Assembly: GCF_051400755.1 (NCBI RefSeq) | Contig: NZ_JBLFFL010000010.1 | Location: 1-64,000 of the forward strand | Origin: Parapedobacter sp051400755 | GTDB lineage: Bacteria > Bacteroidota > Bacteroidia > Sphingobacteriales > Sphingobacteriaceae | Direction: 5' to 3' | Length of the DNA stretch: 64,000 nt | Shown here: piece by piece, positions 9,045 through 18,386 of the stretch | Numbering within the stretch: position 1 is the stretch's first letter | Layout: each line of letters opens with the position of its first letter | Notes under the pieces: generated by a model | What the model was told of the DNA's origin: nothing | Database searches by the model: none | The model's input: the letters and a program-made list of their open reading frames with translations, nothing else | Position numbers and translations under genes: made by a program

Positions 9045-9067
9045 GCATCAATCATCACAGTAGATAT

Positions 9068-10810
9068 ATGGGAAGACTTGACACACCGCACAAATGCTAT
9101 TTCCTAATAGGCTTTTTCTTGGTCAATGTTTTGGGATCAACGCTGGTCATCACCGCTTTGGCCATGATAGTTGGTTTTTCGGTTAGTTATTGGCAATTCC
9201 CGGTGGCCATTGTCCTTGCATTGAGCATAAACGGCTTCCTAATATTTAAAAGAGGTTGGCTTAATCAGACGAAAACTAACTACAAATACTATACACTCTA
9301 CGTGCCGTTGCTAGCAATACTTTTTTCGCTTCTTGTAGGTGATTATTTTTTTGATGTATCTCCCGACGGACAAGAATATCATCAGGAAGCAATTATTCAA
9401 CTGCATAACGGTTGGAATCCTTATCACATCGCCCTGTCTGAAAATACCAATCAAGCCATTTGGATAAATCACTATGCCAAGGGAATGGAAACCATTCAAT
9501 CGTCCATTTATTATGCAACAGGCAGTATCGAAGCAGGAAAATCAACCAATTTCATCCTCGCTATAGCCGGTTTTTTTCTTTCCGTCGCCGTGATGCTCAC
9601 CCTCGGGTTATCACGTGGAAAAGCGCAAATACTCGGACTATTGCTAACGTTAAATCCCGTGGTCGTCAATCAGCTGTTGACCTTCTATGTGGATGGTGTG
9701 TTAGCGTCTTTGATCATCATATTAATTTCCGCACTTATATTGGCAATCATCGAAAAACAGTTGACATATTATCTCCTGCTTGCATTTACCGTTGTGCTTG
9801 CGTTCAACGTAAAGTTTACCGCCATTGTATATGTGGCGATATTTGTGTGCGGCGCGTGGGTATGGCTTATGCAAAATAAGCAGCTTATACATCACAAGCC
9901 GTTCATCATTACCTGCGTATTGGCCGTGATCTCCGCAATCCTAATCGGATTCAATCCTTACGTTACCAATACGATCTGTCATGGCCACCCACTCTACCCG
10001 CTGTTTGGACCCAATAAGGTGGACATCATGACCCATAACCTTCCCGGAAATTTCAAAGAAATGTCTGGCATAGCGAAATTCGGTGTTTCTCTTTTTTCGC
10101 ACACGGACAATACGAAAGCAATAAACAGCGGCGTTCCCGAGCTCAAGATTCCCTTTACGCTGAACAAGATCGATATCGGGAGTGCCGGAAAGGTAGATAC
10201 GAGGTTGGCAGGTTTCGGACCGCTATTCAGTGGCATCCTTCTCCTCGCCCTTGTATTGCTAATCTTCCTACTCTACCGATTGCGTGCAAAGCATGAGGTT
10301 AAATACCTTGCATTTCTTTTGGGCGTTATGGGCGTTTCGATAGCCATCATCCCCGAGGCTTGGTGGGCGAGGTATGTGCCCCAGTTATGGTTTATTCCTC
10401 TTGTCATCTTATTGGGCATGGAATGGTTAGCTTCTAAAAAACATCGAATATTGAAATACATAATATATATAGCCATAGTAGCAAACATCAGCTTCACGGG
10501 AACGGGAATCATCTGGAATCTTTTAATTACCAGCCATATTGATTATCAGCTTGCTCAATTAAAGGCATCTGGCGAAGTCATTATAGTCGAATTTAGAAAG
10601 GCGCAAAGCAACCGGATTCGATTTAAAGAAAATAATATCCCCTATATTGAGCGGGACTTGGAGGGAGACGAGCGAGCTAAGGCGATCGTACGTTCGGACT
10701 CGCGGTTTATACCGCCGAGAAACCCAAGCAGCCAAGTAAAACCACCATTCGTTATTCGGCTTGCCGACCGTTTTAAAATGAACGATGACTGGGTCGGTTA
10801 TCAATTGTAA
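9068..10810 (+). CDS. Polytopic GT-C-like membrane glycosyltransferase or polymer-assembly protein
   Basis: A 580-residue protein with roughly eleven hydrophobic segments and a periplasmic C-terminal tail of about 90 residues. The first long loop contains DVSPDGQEYHQEAI followed by GWNPY. This is the acidic loop-1 pattern of GT-C enzymes, which use lipid-phosphate sugars. A second large loop follows residue 300 (CHGHPLYPLFG). It lies alone between the divergent GMC operon and the convergent flippase gene. A user of the polyprenyl-phosphate sugar made by the neighbouring operon would be expected to look like this, but that link is inference. Confidence 0.62.
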   Translation: MGRLDTPHKCYFLIGFFLVNVLGSTLVITALAMIVGFSVSYWQFPVAIVLALSINGFLIFKRGWLNQTKTNYKYYTLYVPLLAILFSLLVGDYFFDVSPDGQEYHQEAIIQLHNGWNPYHIALSENTNQAIWINHYAKGMETIQSSIYYATGSIEAGKSTNFILAIAGFFLSVAVMLTLGLSRGKAQILGLLLTLNPVVVNQLLTFYVDGVLASLIIILISALILAIIEKQLTYYLLLAFTVVLAFNVKFTAIVYVAIFVCGAWVWLMQNKQLIHHKPFIITCVLAVISAILIGFNPYVTNTICHGHPLYPLFGPNKVDIMTHNLPGNFKEMSGIAKFGVSLFSHTDNTKAINSGVPELKIPFTLNKIDIGSAGKVDTRLAGFGPLFSGILLLALVLLIFLLYRLRAKHEVKYLAFLLGVMGVSIAIIPEAWWARYVPQLWFIPLVILLGMEWLASKKHRILKYIIYIAIVANISFTGTGIIWNLLITSHIDYQLAQLKASGEVIIVEFRKAQSNRIRFKENNIPYIERDLEGDERAKAIVRSDSRFIPPRNPSSQVKPPFVIRLADRFKMNDDWVGYQL

Positions 10811-10818
10811 TTATGGTG

Positions 10819-12255
10819 TTATAACGCCTTACGTAATTCCTTTAGATCAGTAAGCGAATATTTGAAGGTGAGTACCAGCGAAAGGTACACCAACGCCCCG
10901 ATGCAGATTTCCGCGATGGCATGGCCCCAACCTTCATAACCCACCCAATTCTTATATACTTGAACTGCCAGGGTCATGATGATGCAAAAAAGAATCGGTT
11001 TACCCAACTCTTTCATCATTGAAATAAAATAGTCTTTTATCAGCATTTGGGTAATAATGAAATTCAAAAACAGATGAATTGCACTGGATAACACCAAGGC
11101 ATATGCTACGCCGATGACACCCCAAACATTACCAAACAAATAAACCAACGGCACCTTAACTGAAAAATTAACCAGATTGAGATAAAACATGTACTTCGGC
11201 TTGCCTTTGGAATAGGCCAATGTAAATAACGGATGTGTCAGGCAACCAATCGCGCTGACGAACACGAATATCCTCACCAGCGGAAAGGTTTCTTCCCAAC
11301 CGGCACCATAAAATAGTGGCACCACACTTTCAACCATAACGTATAATCCAGCCAATAAAGGAAAGTTGAGGTAGCTCAATAGCTCAATGACCTTCAAATA
11401 AGCCCGCTTAAAAAGTGCTTCATCATCTTTTATTTTGGCAATTACGGGATAAACGACCTGCAAGATCAGCGGATTCAGCTTAACGATCGGATATACCGCT
11501 AACTGCATAGCCAAGGAATAAATACCTAAATATTTCGGCCCAACGATTTTGCCAATGATGATATTGTCCCAATTACTTTGGATATAATTAACAAAATTTT
11601 CACCAAAGTTATACATGCCAAACTTAAGGTGGTCCTTTACCTCGCGGGGTTTGAAATGCCATGTAGGTCTGAATAACCAGCGGCCGAAATATATTTCCAA
11701 TAAGGTGCGACATATATGCATAACAAGCCCGCCATAAACCAAGGACAGTTCCTCATAACCACTATAAGCTAAGTAGATCGTGATCGCCGAGCCGATTAAG
11801 TTGCCGAAGATATCGATCAGCGCAACGAATTTAAACTGAAGTTCCTTTTTTAACAGGATAGTATGTATTGATCCAAAATAAACAAATAGGAAAACAAAAG
11901 ACGAGTATCCAATAACCTTGATTAAGCGTGGCTCATCGTAAAATGACACAATAAATGGAGAGGTCACCTGAACGATCAGAAACAATGCGACTCCCAGTAG
12001 AATATTCAAAAAATAGACAGTGGAAAGTATCTTTCGATCACTCTCCTGATTATGAATAATAGAATTAGTAAAGCCAAGATTTGCGAAAATGCCAAAAAAA
12101 GCAATAATCAAATTACTGATTGCCACGATGCCAAAAACCACGGGATCCAAAAGCCGAGCGAGTACGGCGATCTGAACAAATTGTATAACCGTCTGGAACA
12201 CCGTGGATACGGTCAACCACTTGCCGCCATTTATTGCTTTAAGTTTAAGGCTCAT
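10819..12255 (-). CDS. Wzx-like lipopolysaccharide/exopolysaccharide flippase (MOP family)
   Basis: A 478-residue membrane protein of the polysaccharide-transport branch of the MOP superfamily, most like WzxC/colanic-acid exporters. It opens with a short amphipathic segment, then LARLLDPVVFGIVAISN, a typical first-helix motif. About 14 hydrophobic segments follow, and IIIGKIVGPKYLGIYSLA sits mid-protein. It would flip the undecaprenyl-linked repeat unit across the inner membrane. A TATATTTG promoter box lies 68 bases upstream. It is transcribed divergently from the GT2/acyltransferase pair at 12447-14391 and is convergent with the GT-C gene, with only 8 bases between the stop codons. Confidence 0.85.
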   Translation of the reverse strand: MSLKLKAINGGKWLTVSTVFQTVIQFVQIAVLARLLDPVVFGIVAISNLIIAFFGIFANLGFTNSIIHNQESDRKILSTVYFLNILLGVALFLIVQVTSPFIVSFYDEPRLIKVIGYSSFVFLFVYFGSIHTILLKKELQFKFVALIDIFGNLIGSAITIYLAYSGYEELSLVYGGLVMHICRTLLEIYFGRWLFRPTWHFKPREVKDHLKFGMYNFGENFVNYIQSNWDNIIIGKIVGPKYLGIYSLAMQLAVYPIVKLNPLILQVVYPVIAKIKDDEALFKRAYLKVIELLSYLNFPLLAGLYVMVESVVPLFYGAGWEETFPLVRIFVFVSAIGCLTHPLFTLAYSKGKPKYMFYLNLVNFSVKVPLVYLFGNVWGVIGVAYALVLSSAIHLFLNFIITQMLIKDYFISMMKELGKPILFCIIMTLAVQVYKNWVGYEGWGHAIAEICIGALVYLSLVLTFKYSLTDLKELRKAL

Positions 12256-12322
12256 TTTGCTCCTTTCGTTTCAATCAACTGCTGTCTGTTCTGCCATTAA
12301 AATCAGCTTGACGAGTCGAGCA

Positions 12323-12330
12323 CAAATATA
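12323..12330 (-). promoter_or_regulatory. -7 promoter box of the flippase gene
   Basis: The minus strand reads TATATTTG, matching TAnnTTTG. Transcription would start near 12316, giving a leader of about 60 bases. No -33 match was seen. Confidence 0.4.
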
Positions 12331-12350
12331 CTGTTGCGTTGATTACCTTT

Positions 12351-12370
12351 TTGTAGCTGTTTTACTATAT
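12351..12370. promoter_or_regulatory. Degenerate third copy of the TTGTAG-N8-CTACAA inverted repeat
   Basis: TTGTAG at 12351-12356, an 8-base spacer, then CTATAT at 12365-12370. The left half is exact; the right half matches four of six positions of CTACAA. It lies between the divergent flippase and GT2 genes, a sensible place for an operator. On its own it would not be called; it is listed because two perfect copies lie in the same locus. Confidence 0.25.
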
Positions 12371-12417
12371 AATGGCACTTTTTTCTGGCTTTTCCGCCTA
12401 TTGTTTTTTTTATCGCA

Positions 12418-12425
12418 TACATTTG
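12418..12425 (+). promoter_or_regulatory. -7 promoter box of the GT2/acyltransferase pair
   Basis: TACATTTG matches TAnnTTTG and lies 22 bases upstream of the ATG at 12447. It argues against the longer frame that begins at 12372, since that start would lie upstream of the transcript. Confidence 0.45.
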
Positions 12426-12446
12426 CACTTGCTAATAACAGAACAA

Positions 12447-13250
12447 ATGAGACCCATTGAAATTCCTCCGTCCATTCAACGATTTAACAAGGTAGCCGAT
12501 GTGTTAAAACCCGAAATCGATTCAATCGCGGATAACTTCAAAAAACTAAACGCAGACCTGCCTGATATCTCCATCATTATACCTGCATATAACGAAGAGG
12601 AAAACATTCTCAAAACGCTGTATTCGCTTTCAACAACCGTCACCAAGAAAAGCGTAGAGGTTATTGTTGTCAATAACAATTCCACAGACCGAACCGACGT
12701 GCTGGCTACGGCTGCAGGTGCCCTATGCATCACTGAGCCAAAACAGGGGATTACCAACGCGAGAAACGCGGGGCTTCGTATTGCGAAGGGAACATATATC
12801 ATCAATGCCGATGCCGACACCGTCTATCCTGCCGGCTGGATAGATGGGATGGTTGACCCGCTTGTGGCCGATGAGCGAATTGCACTGACTTATGGCCGGT
12901 TTTCCTTCATACCGTTGGAAGGCACTTCGCGGTCTCTATATTTCCTTTTTGAATACCTAGCAGACTTTAACCGGTTTATAAACAAATCGTTCCGGGAGGA
13001 AGCATTAAACGTATACGGTTTCAATTCGGCATGCCGCAGGATGCAATGCTTAGCTGTGGACGGCTTTAACCATCCGGAGGGCACCAATGAAGACGGCTGG
13101 TTGGCGGTAAAACTGAGAGATCGGAATTTCGGCAAATTACATTGGGTCACCGATGTTAGCCATATCGTTTGGACCACGGATAGGCGCCTGCTTATCGATG
13201 GTGGTTTATGGAAAGCAACGTTAAAACGCTTCAAGAAGAATCTTACCTAA
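12447..13250 (+). CDS. GT2-family glycosyltransferase
   Basis: A 267-residue GT-A glycosyltransferase. ISIIIPAYNEEENI forms the nucleotide-binding strand, GITNARNAGLRIAKG is the acceptor-side block, and the DAD metal motif follows in NADADTVYPAGW. The ATG at 12447 is preferred to one at 12372 because of the promoter box at 12418. The extra 25 residues of the longer frame are Phe-rich and unlike the family. No transmembrane segment is present. The gene is followed 25 bases later by the acyltransferase gene, so the pair is probably one transcript. Confidence 0.82.
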   Translation: MRPIEIPPSIQRFNKVADVLKPEIDSIADNFKKLNADLPDISIIIPAYNEEENILKTLYSLSTTVTKKSVEVIVVNNNSTDRTDVLATAAGALCITEPKQGITNARNAGLRIAKGTYIINADADTVYPAGWIDGMVDPLVADERIALTYGRFSFIPLEGTSRSLYFLFEYLADFNRFINKSFREEALNVYGFNSACRRMQCLAVDGFNHPEGTNEDGWLAVKLRDRNFGKLHWVTDVSHIVWTTDRRLLIDGGLWKATLKRFKKNLT

Positions 13251-13275
13251 AACTAATCAAAAACAAACTATTTAT

Positions 13276-14391
13276 ATGGAGAAAGCAGGTTCTTCAATAT
13301 TGAAAAAGCGTATACTGTGGATTGATTACGCAAAATTTATATGCATATGTTCGGTGGTGGCCGCCCATCAAACGGACCGGCTGGCTTGGACCAATTTCAT
13401 TTCGGCGTTTGCTCTGCCGACCTTCTTCTTTTTATCAGGTTTTTTGTTTTCATTCAAAAAATTCGACAGTTATAGCAAATTTTTAAAGGCGCGAGTAAAC
13501 CAGCTTGTCGTACCTTATTTTTTGCTGAATCTGATAACATATACGCTGTGGCTGATATTTTTCAGAAATTTTGATGCGTACTTCGCTACTGATGATCCAT
13601 GGTATACACCGTTTTTTGGAATCTTTTATGGCAACGGGACAGACAACAACCTGATTCATTGCATAGCGTCCTGGTTTATTATTTGCCTGTTTGTTGTCGA
13701 GAATATTTATTTTTTACTTTTCAGGAACGTTAAGCAACTTTGGACAGCGTGTGTGGTCATACTTGCCATTTTCATATGCTGCATTTTTGATCGGCGATAC
13801 GACCCTGTAAGGTGGCCATGGAGTCTTAACATAGCGCTAATAGGCGTCATTTTTTACGCTATGGGCAACTTGTTCAAGGTGCAGGTTAGCAAGCTAATGG
13901 AAATCCATTGGCACGTTTTAGCGCTCATTAGCAGCTGCTGTCTAGTCCTGATCTATTATGTTGCCTCAATAAACTATGCGGATATGAATGATAACGAATA
14001 CCAAAATCTCCCCCTGTTTATATGCGGGGCTTTCATCGGTATCTTATTCATCATAAGTCTGAGTCGGGTGTTAGAGGTATTGATGGGTCCAGTTTCGCTT
14101 TTCCTGTATATCGGACAAAACACATTGGTCATTCTTGCCTTTCATCTAATGGTTATGAGTTTAGTGAGAAGGTTTTTCTTGTCCGTCCTTGAGCCATCTC
14201 CAGGTCTGATGACACATAATGCATATGTAAGCCCACTGATTGTAGCAAGTACAGTACTAATGTGCATACCGCTTATTCACCTCTTTATTAGGTATCTACC
14301 GATAACCGTGGGCACAACCCGGAAAAAAAACAATGCCATGATATCCCCGGGGAATGCTAAAGCGCCTCAACGAAAACCGGCGTTTCCGTAA
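13276..14391 (+). CDS. Acyltransferase-3 family membrane acyltransferase
   Basis: A 371-residue integral membrane protein of the OafA/NodX acyltransferase-3 family, with about ten hydrophobic segments. RILWIDYAKFICICSVVAAHQ at the N-terminus carries the family's Asp and the catalytic His in the first helix. FFFLSGFLFS follows, then the RVNQLVVPYF motif. Such proteins O-acetylate or O-succinylate surface polysaccharides. Its last 35 bases overlap, tail to tail, the end of the glycoside hydrolase gene on the other strand. The C-terminal 25 residues are charged and probably cytoplasmic. Confidence 0.83.
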   Translation: MEKAGSSILKKRILWIDYAKFICICSVVAAHQTDRLAWTNFISAFALPTFFFLSGFLFSFKKFDSYSKFLKARVNQLVVPYFLLNLITYTLWLIFFRNFDAYFATDDPWYTPFFGIFYGNGTDNNLIHCIASWFIICLFVVENIYFLLFRNVKQLWTACVVILAIFICCIFDRRYDPVRWPWSLNIALIGVIFYAMGNLFKVQVSKLMEIHWHVLALISSCCLVLIYYVASINYADMNDNEYQNLPLFICGAFIGILFIISLSRVLEVLMGPVSLFLYIGQNTLVILAFHLMVMSLVRRFFLSVLEPSPGLMTHNAYVSPLIVASTVLMCIPLIHLFIRYLPITVGTTRKKNNAMISPGNAKAPQRKPAFP

Positions 14392-15964
14392 CACGTATCA
14401 TCAATTTCCCGTCTGAGATAGCGGAATCCGTTGATACTGTCTTTTCTTTGCCGGCTTGAAGATAATGGATGCGGGCCATGTCAACATTCGGGATTTTTAG
14501 TTCGTAGTCGATTTCCCGACCCTTTTCATCGGGTACCAAAAGCACGTACATCCGTTTTCCATTGAGTTCATAAACGTCTACGATTGGATCCTCGTTGATG
14601 GTGCCAAAGTAGAAATAATCCCCTATCAGATTCTTCGCCTGCATGAAAAAATCAGCTGCGGGCCGACGCCCTTCGCCGTCGATGAAACCCGAAGAAGCAA
14701 ATTGTACTTCGCTATAGAAATCTGCATCGTTAAGCATATAAAAGAACAATCGCTTGACACCGTTTCTGGCGTAAAGCAAACTGGACCGCAACAACCAATC
14801 CGCCTGGGTAACGAGCGGGGACTTCTCTTTAATAGGAATTGCTCGCAATGGGCTTTCCTGATGCACGTCATACCCCAATTCGGTTACCCAAACTTCCAAT
14901 CCCGTTGTTTTTTCTTCGGCCAAACGGACTATCTGCCGCGCTGTTTGAGCCGCTGTTGATTTTTCAGGCGCGACACCCCTTGCGTTTTTACCAAATATCC
15001 CCTGCTCGGAAAACGAATAATGATGGTAATTGATAACGTCGAAACAAAGGTTGATTGTCCCGTCCGGGTGCAGCCCTCTGTTTTGCTTGCACCAATCGAT
15101 CATCCTGCCGATATAGTCCGGATCTCCCTCCGCCAAGCCGCCCATCACGACCTGCATTTCGGAATCGGCATTCTTTACGCCGATACCCGGACCCAATGTA
15201 CCGAGATGTCCGTCGTAAAATGCCGACAGGTTTGCCGCATATTCCTCCGGTGTCTGATGGGGATTCCGGCCCTTCCAGGTACGATCCGGTTCGTTGTTGC
15301 ATTCGATATACCTGATCAATCCTAATCCGACTTTCTTTTGGTTCGGCTCCCAATGCGGTTCGGGTGTGATGAATACGAGGCTGGTATCTACCTGCTTATT
15401 CCGGCCATAGCGGGCTGCAAACTGAAACCCTAATTTTGCAAATTGCATATAAGACGCAGGAGCGAGTCTGTCCAATCCGTAGGGTAGCGGTGCGTTCTCT
15501 TCATCACGTTCGTCAGGAGGATAGGTATCGCGGAGCCAGTCCGGTATGGTTTTAATGCAGGCAAGGACGGGGATATCGTTCGATTTGCACCATTGGTAGA
15601 TATCGTCATAACGCCACAGTCCGCTCAGCGAGGGTTGGAATGCATAGCTGTTTTCCGCTGTTTCCAGTCTGCTCCAATCGAGATAATGCCTGAACCCACC
15701 GAATGGTTTAATCAGCGCTGTCTTGGCATCGGAAACTTCATTGTCAGCACCGGAAAACTCCCATTCAAAACCATTTATTCCCAGCAGATACTTGAATTTA
15801 ATTCCATTTACCGTATCGGCCGACTGCATCGGAGCGTCACGCTGCACAGTTCCTTTTGGTTTGGCACACTGCAAATGCAGCATGGCGACCAGCAAAATCA
15901 GTGCAATGTTCAAATTCCGACAAGCAGTGGTGTGGTTGAAGCAAATTTTCTTGTTTTTCATCAT
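14357..15964 (-). CDS. Clan-A (TIM-barrel) glycoside hydrolase-like lipoprotein
   Basis: A 535-residue putative lipoprotein with lipobox MLHLQC (Cys33). The barrel carries YIECNNEPDR with the likely acid/base Glu225, and VWVTELGYD with the likely nucleophile Glu362. Their order and spacing (137 residues) fit clan-A retaining glycosidases such as GH39- or GH5-like enzymes; the exact family was not recognised. A beta-sandwich-like C-terminal 70 residues follows the barrel. It is the last gene of the minus-strand polysaccharide operon, 9 bases after the GT2 gene. It may trim or release the polymer made by the cluster. Its last 35 bases overlap the convergent acyltransferase gene. Confidence 0.72.
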   Translation of the reverse strand: MMKNKKICFNHTTACRNLNIALILLVAMLHLQCAKPKGTVQRDAPMQSADTVNGIKFKYLLGINGFEWEFSGADNEVSDAKTALIKPFGGFRHYLDWSRLETAENSYAFQPSLSGLWRYDDIYQWCKSNDIPVLACIKTIPDWLRDTYPPDERDEENAPLPYGLDRLAPASYMQFAKLGFQFAARYGRNKQVDTSLVFITPEPHWEPNQKKVGLGLIRYIECNNEPDRTWKGRNPHQTPEEYAANLSAFYDGHLGTLGPGIGVKNADSEMQVVMGGLAEGDPDYIGRMIDWCKQNRGLHPDGTINLCFDVINYHHYSFSEQGIFGKNARGVAPEKSTAAQTARQIVRLAEEKTTGLEVWVTELGYDVHQESPLRAIPIKEKSPLVTQADWLLRSSLLYARNGVKRLFFYMLNDADFYSEVQFASSGFIDGEGRRPAADFFMQAKNLIGDYFYFGTINEDPIVDVYELNGKRMYVLLVPDEKGREIDYELKIPNVDMARIHYLQAGKEKTVSTDSAISDGKLMIRVTETPVFVEAL

Positions 15965-15973
15965 CTACCTGAA

Positions 15974-17140
15974 TTAGTTGTTGAATTCTTCTTTATTGTG
16001 CTTTGTCGCTACCGATCGCTTGTTGGCATTCGGGCTGAAAAACAACGCAATAAACTGGTAATACATGAAAATGGGCGCCCGGAGCAGCGATCGGTAGATT
16101 TTCTTATCGGCGTTGCTATGCAGCAGTGCAACGATAAAGCCTAAGGTAAACATCACAAAGGCAAACAGCCAACCTATACCATAAGCGGGGTGCAGCGCAA
16201 ATCCGGCAACCATAAACAGTGCCCCTACTGACAAAAACATAAAAAGAGGCGGTCGAAGTAGAATAAACCCAAATAAAAGCTGATTTAAGCTGCCTTTCCG
16301 AAGCCCCATCCAGAATACCTCGAAACCGAGTCCGACATATTTAAACCATGAATTTATCCAGCGTGCACGTTGATTGACCAGTTGATCGCTGTGAGCTGTT
16401 TTTTCGTCATAAACGATTGCATGCCGATTAAAAGCAATGCGGTAACCTTTCAATACAAGCTGCGCCTGTAGTAATTTATCGAAACCTGCTCCCCGACTTG
16501 TAACAGCCGACATACAATCGACATACCGGGCTGTTGTAAATGCCATTCCGGATCCAGCGAGTGTGGCGGACGAGCCCAAACCGAACAGCACTTCACCATC
16601 GTAAAAATGGTAATAGTTATCCCGGGCGGCATCAAGTGAAGCATACAAGGTATCGGTTCTTTTTGCGGCCCGCAAACCTTGTACAGCGGAATATCCCTTA
16701 TCAAAAAGACGATTGCATTCATTTAAAAATTCCGGATGTACCAAGTTGTCGCTATCGATAATTGCGAGCACGTCGTGAGGTCTGCGGTAACGATTGATGG
16801 CGTAAAAATGTGACGCCACGTTGTTTGCCAAGGTGGTTTCGGGCCTTAAGACCACTACATGTTGATCACCAAATTGAAGATCGGTAACATCACACTTATC
16901 TGCCACGATGTATATCATGTAATTGTGATAGTTGAGCTGCAGCAACGAGTCTACGACAGCTGAAATAAGTTTGGTCTCTTCGTAGGCCGTGACGATGAGC
17001 GCATAGTCATATTCCTTTTTTGTGCTTGGGCGGTCAGGTTCCGACGCCTTGCTTCGCAGCTTGAACGCCAGAAACATCAGTATCGGCGCAACATAGTAAC
17101 AGCCGACCAATATTTGTATGACTAACCATAGTGCTTCCAT
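15974..17140 (-). CDS. Membrane GT2 glycosyltransferase with QxxRW motif
   Basis: A 388-residue GT2 enzyme with one N-terminal helix, a GT-A domain and three or four C-terminal helices. The catalytic domain shows LIVTAYEET, the DSD motif in AIIDSDNLVHPEF, GSGMAF and the QRARW signature in NQRARWINSW. QxxRW is associated with processive synthases and related membrane GT2 enzymes. The protein lacks a long PilZ or regulatory tail. It follows the GT4-like gene by 20 bases within the polysaccharide operon. Confidence 0.8.
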   Translation of the reverse strand: MEALWLVIQILVGCYYVAPILMFLAFKLRSKASEPDRPSTKKEYDYALIVTAYEETKLISAVVDSLLQLNYHNYMIYIVADKCDVTDLQFGDQHVVVLRPETTLANNVASHFYAINRYRRPHDVLAIIDSDNLVHPEFLNECNRLFDKGYSAVQGLRAAKRTDTLYASLDAARDNYYHFYDGEVLFGLGSSATLAGSGMAFTTARYVDCMSAVTSRGAGFDKLLQAQLVLKGYRIAFNRHAIVYDEKTAHSDQLVNQRARWINSWFKYVGLGFEVFWMGLRKGSLNQLLFGFILLRPPLFMFLSVGALFMVAGFALHPAYGIGWLFAFVMFTLGFIVALLHSNADKKIYRSLLRAPIFMYYQFIALFFSPNANKRSVATKHNKEEFNN

Positions 17141-17160
17141 GTGTAATTGTATTTTGGCAA

Positions 17161-18360
17161 TTAAGCCCTACCGTTTGCAAATTCATCAATGTGTTGATAC
17201 ATCTCATTCACCGAATTTTCCCAGGTGTGTGATGCAACAAGCGCCTTTCTTGCCGATATTGCTGTATCGCTGTCCTCCCCCAGGGCTCTTTTCAGGCAAT
17301 GGATATAATCTTCTTTGGTTGACGCTAAATATACCACATCTTTAAAAATCTCCATCGTCTCGGTAGCTGTTGCAACGACAGGTTTGCCGAATACCAGATA
17401 TTCATCTATTTTACGGGGATAATTCCCGATGGTGATTTCATTAACGAGCTGGGGATTGATACACACATCGAAAGACTGGATGTACGCAGGTAGGTCTTCG
17501 ACCGGTCGCTTTCCAAGAAAACACACATTGTTGTACTGGTGTAACCGACAGGACCGGAATGTTTCGTCTTCAGGCCCGACCAATACAACGGCATGATCCG
17601 GAAAATTCAAAGCGATGTGCTCAATGATTTCGATGGATAGGCGGTTGCTGTCTAAGGAACCAACATATCCGATTATTGGGGCTGTGATGCGGGAGGCTTC
17701 CCGGACCATCTCACGACAATCTGGCGACGTTTCGACTGCAATGTCGCAACCCTGACCCACGTAAAAGGATTCCGGATTGTACTGTGCACAATAATTGCGT
17801 AAGTACGTAGAGTTGCTGAAACACAAGTCGCTTTTTTCAATCAGCCGGGGCTCCAAAAGCATGCCGTGCCTTTTCCAGTAACTTACTCCGAGCATGTAAT
17901 CCCTGGAATAGTATATCGCAACTCTTGGATTTAATAATTCCCTCAGATAAAATGCTTTAAAAATTTCATTATCATTGAATAAAATTACATTATCAAAACC
18001 CAGTATTCTTATCGCTGAACGGATGGAATCTGCGAAAAGCCGATTATTCCGCATATTAAATAGCGTAAACACCCCATGCGTTCTTATCCAATTAATCGAT
18101 TCAACCAAGCGATCGGGGTATAATGTCCATAAATTGCGTTGGATCTTTTCCAGCCCATTTGCTTTGCCTTTGATAACGGCCAATCGCTTCTTTACCTTCG
18201 CATCTGTTTTGTTGCGCCATAGCGTAATCCGGTCCAAAGGAGAGTTTACGTATAACACGGGGTGCTTTTTGCTGATTTCCAACGCGATGTTTTTGCAATT
18301 GCTACCGATTTCCGTATCCCAAGGTTGCTGTCCGACGATGACAAAGCATTTTTCTTTCAT
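17161..18360 (-). CDS. GT-B glycosyltransferase (GT4/GT1-like)
   Basis: A 399-residue two-domain GT-B protein. The N-terminal half starts CFVIVGQQPWDTEIGSN, a pattern seen in Bacteroidota teichuronic-acid-type transferases. The C-terminal half begins IIGYVGSLDSNRL and contains HAVVLVGPEDETF, FLGKRPVEDLPAYIQSFDVCINP and the acidic EIT..YPRKIDEYLVFGKPVVAT donor-binding helix. No membrane segment is predicted. It is separated from the upstream GT2 gene by 26 bases. The sugar is not predictable. Confidence 0.8.
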   Translation of the reverse strand: MKEKCFVIVGQQPWDTEIGSNCKNIALEISKKHPVLYVNSPLDRITLWRNKTDAKVKKRLAVIKGKANGLEKIQRNLWTLYPDRLVESINWIRTHGVFTLFNMRNNRLFADSIRSAIRILGFDNVILFNDNEIFKAFYLRELLNPRVAIYYSRDYMLGVSYWKRHGMLLEPRLIEKSDLCFSNSTYLRNYCAQYNPESFYVGQGCDIAVETSPDCREMVREASRITAPIIGYVGSLDSNRLSIEIIEHIALNFPDHAVVLVGPEDETFRSCRLHQYNNVCFLGKRPVEDLPAYIQSFDVCINPQLVNEITIGNYPRKIDEYLVFGKPVVATATETMEIFKDVVYLASTKEDYIHCLKRALGEDSDTAISARKALVASHTWENSVNEMYQHIDEFANGRA

Positions 18361-18386
18361 GAGGTATATAGGGTCGTCTGGTTTGT

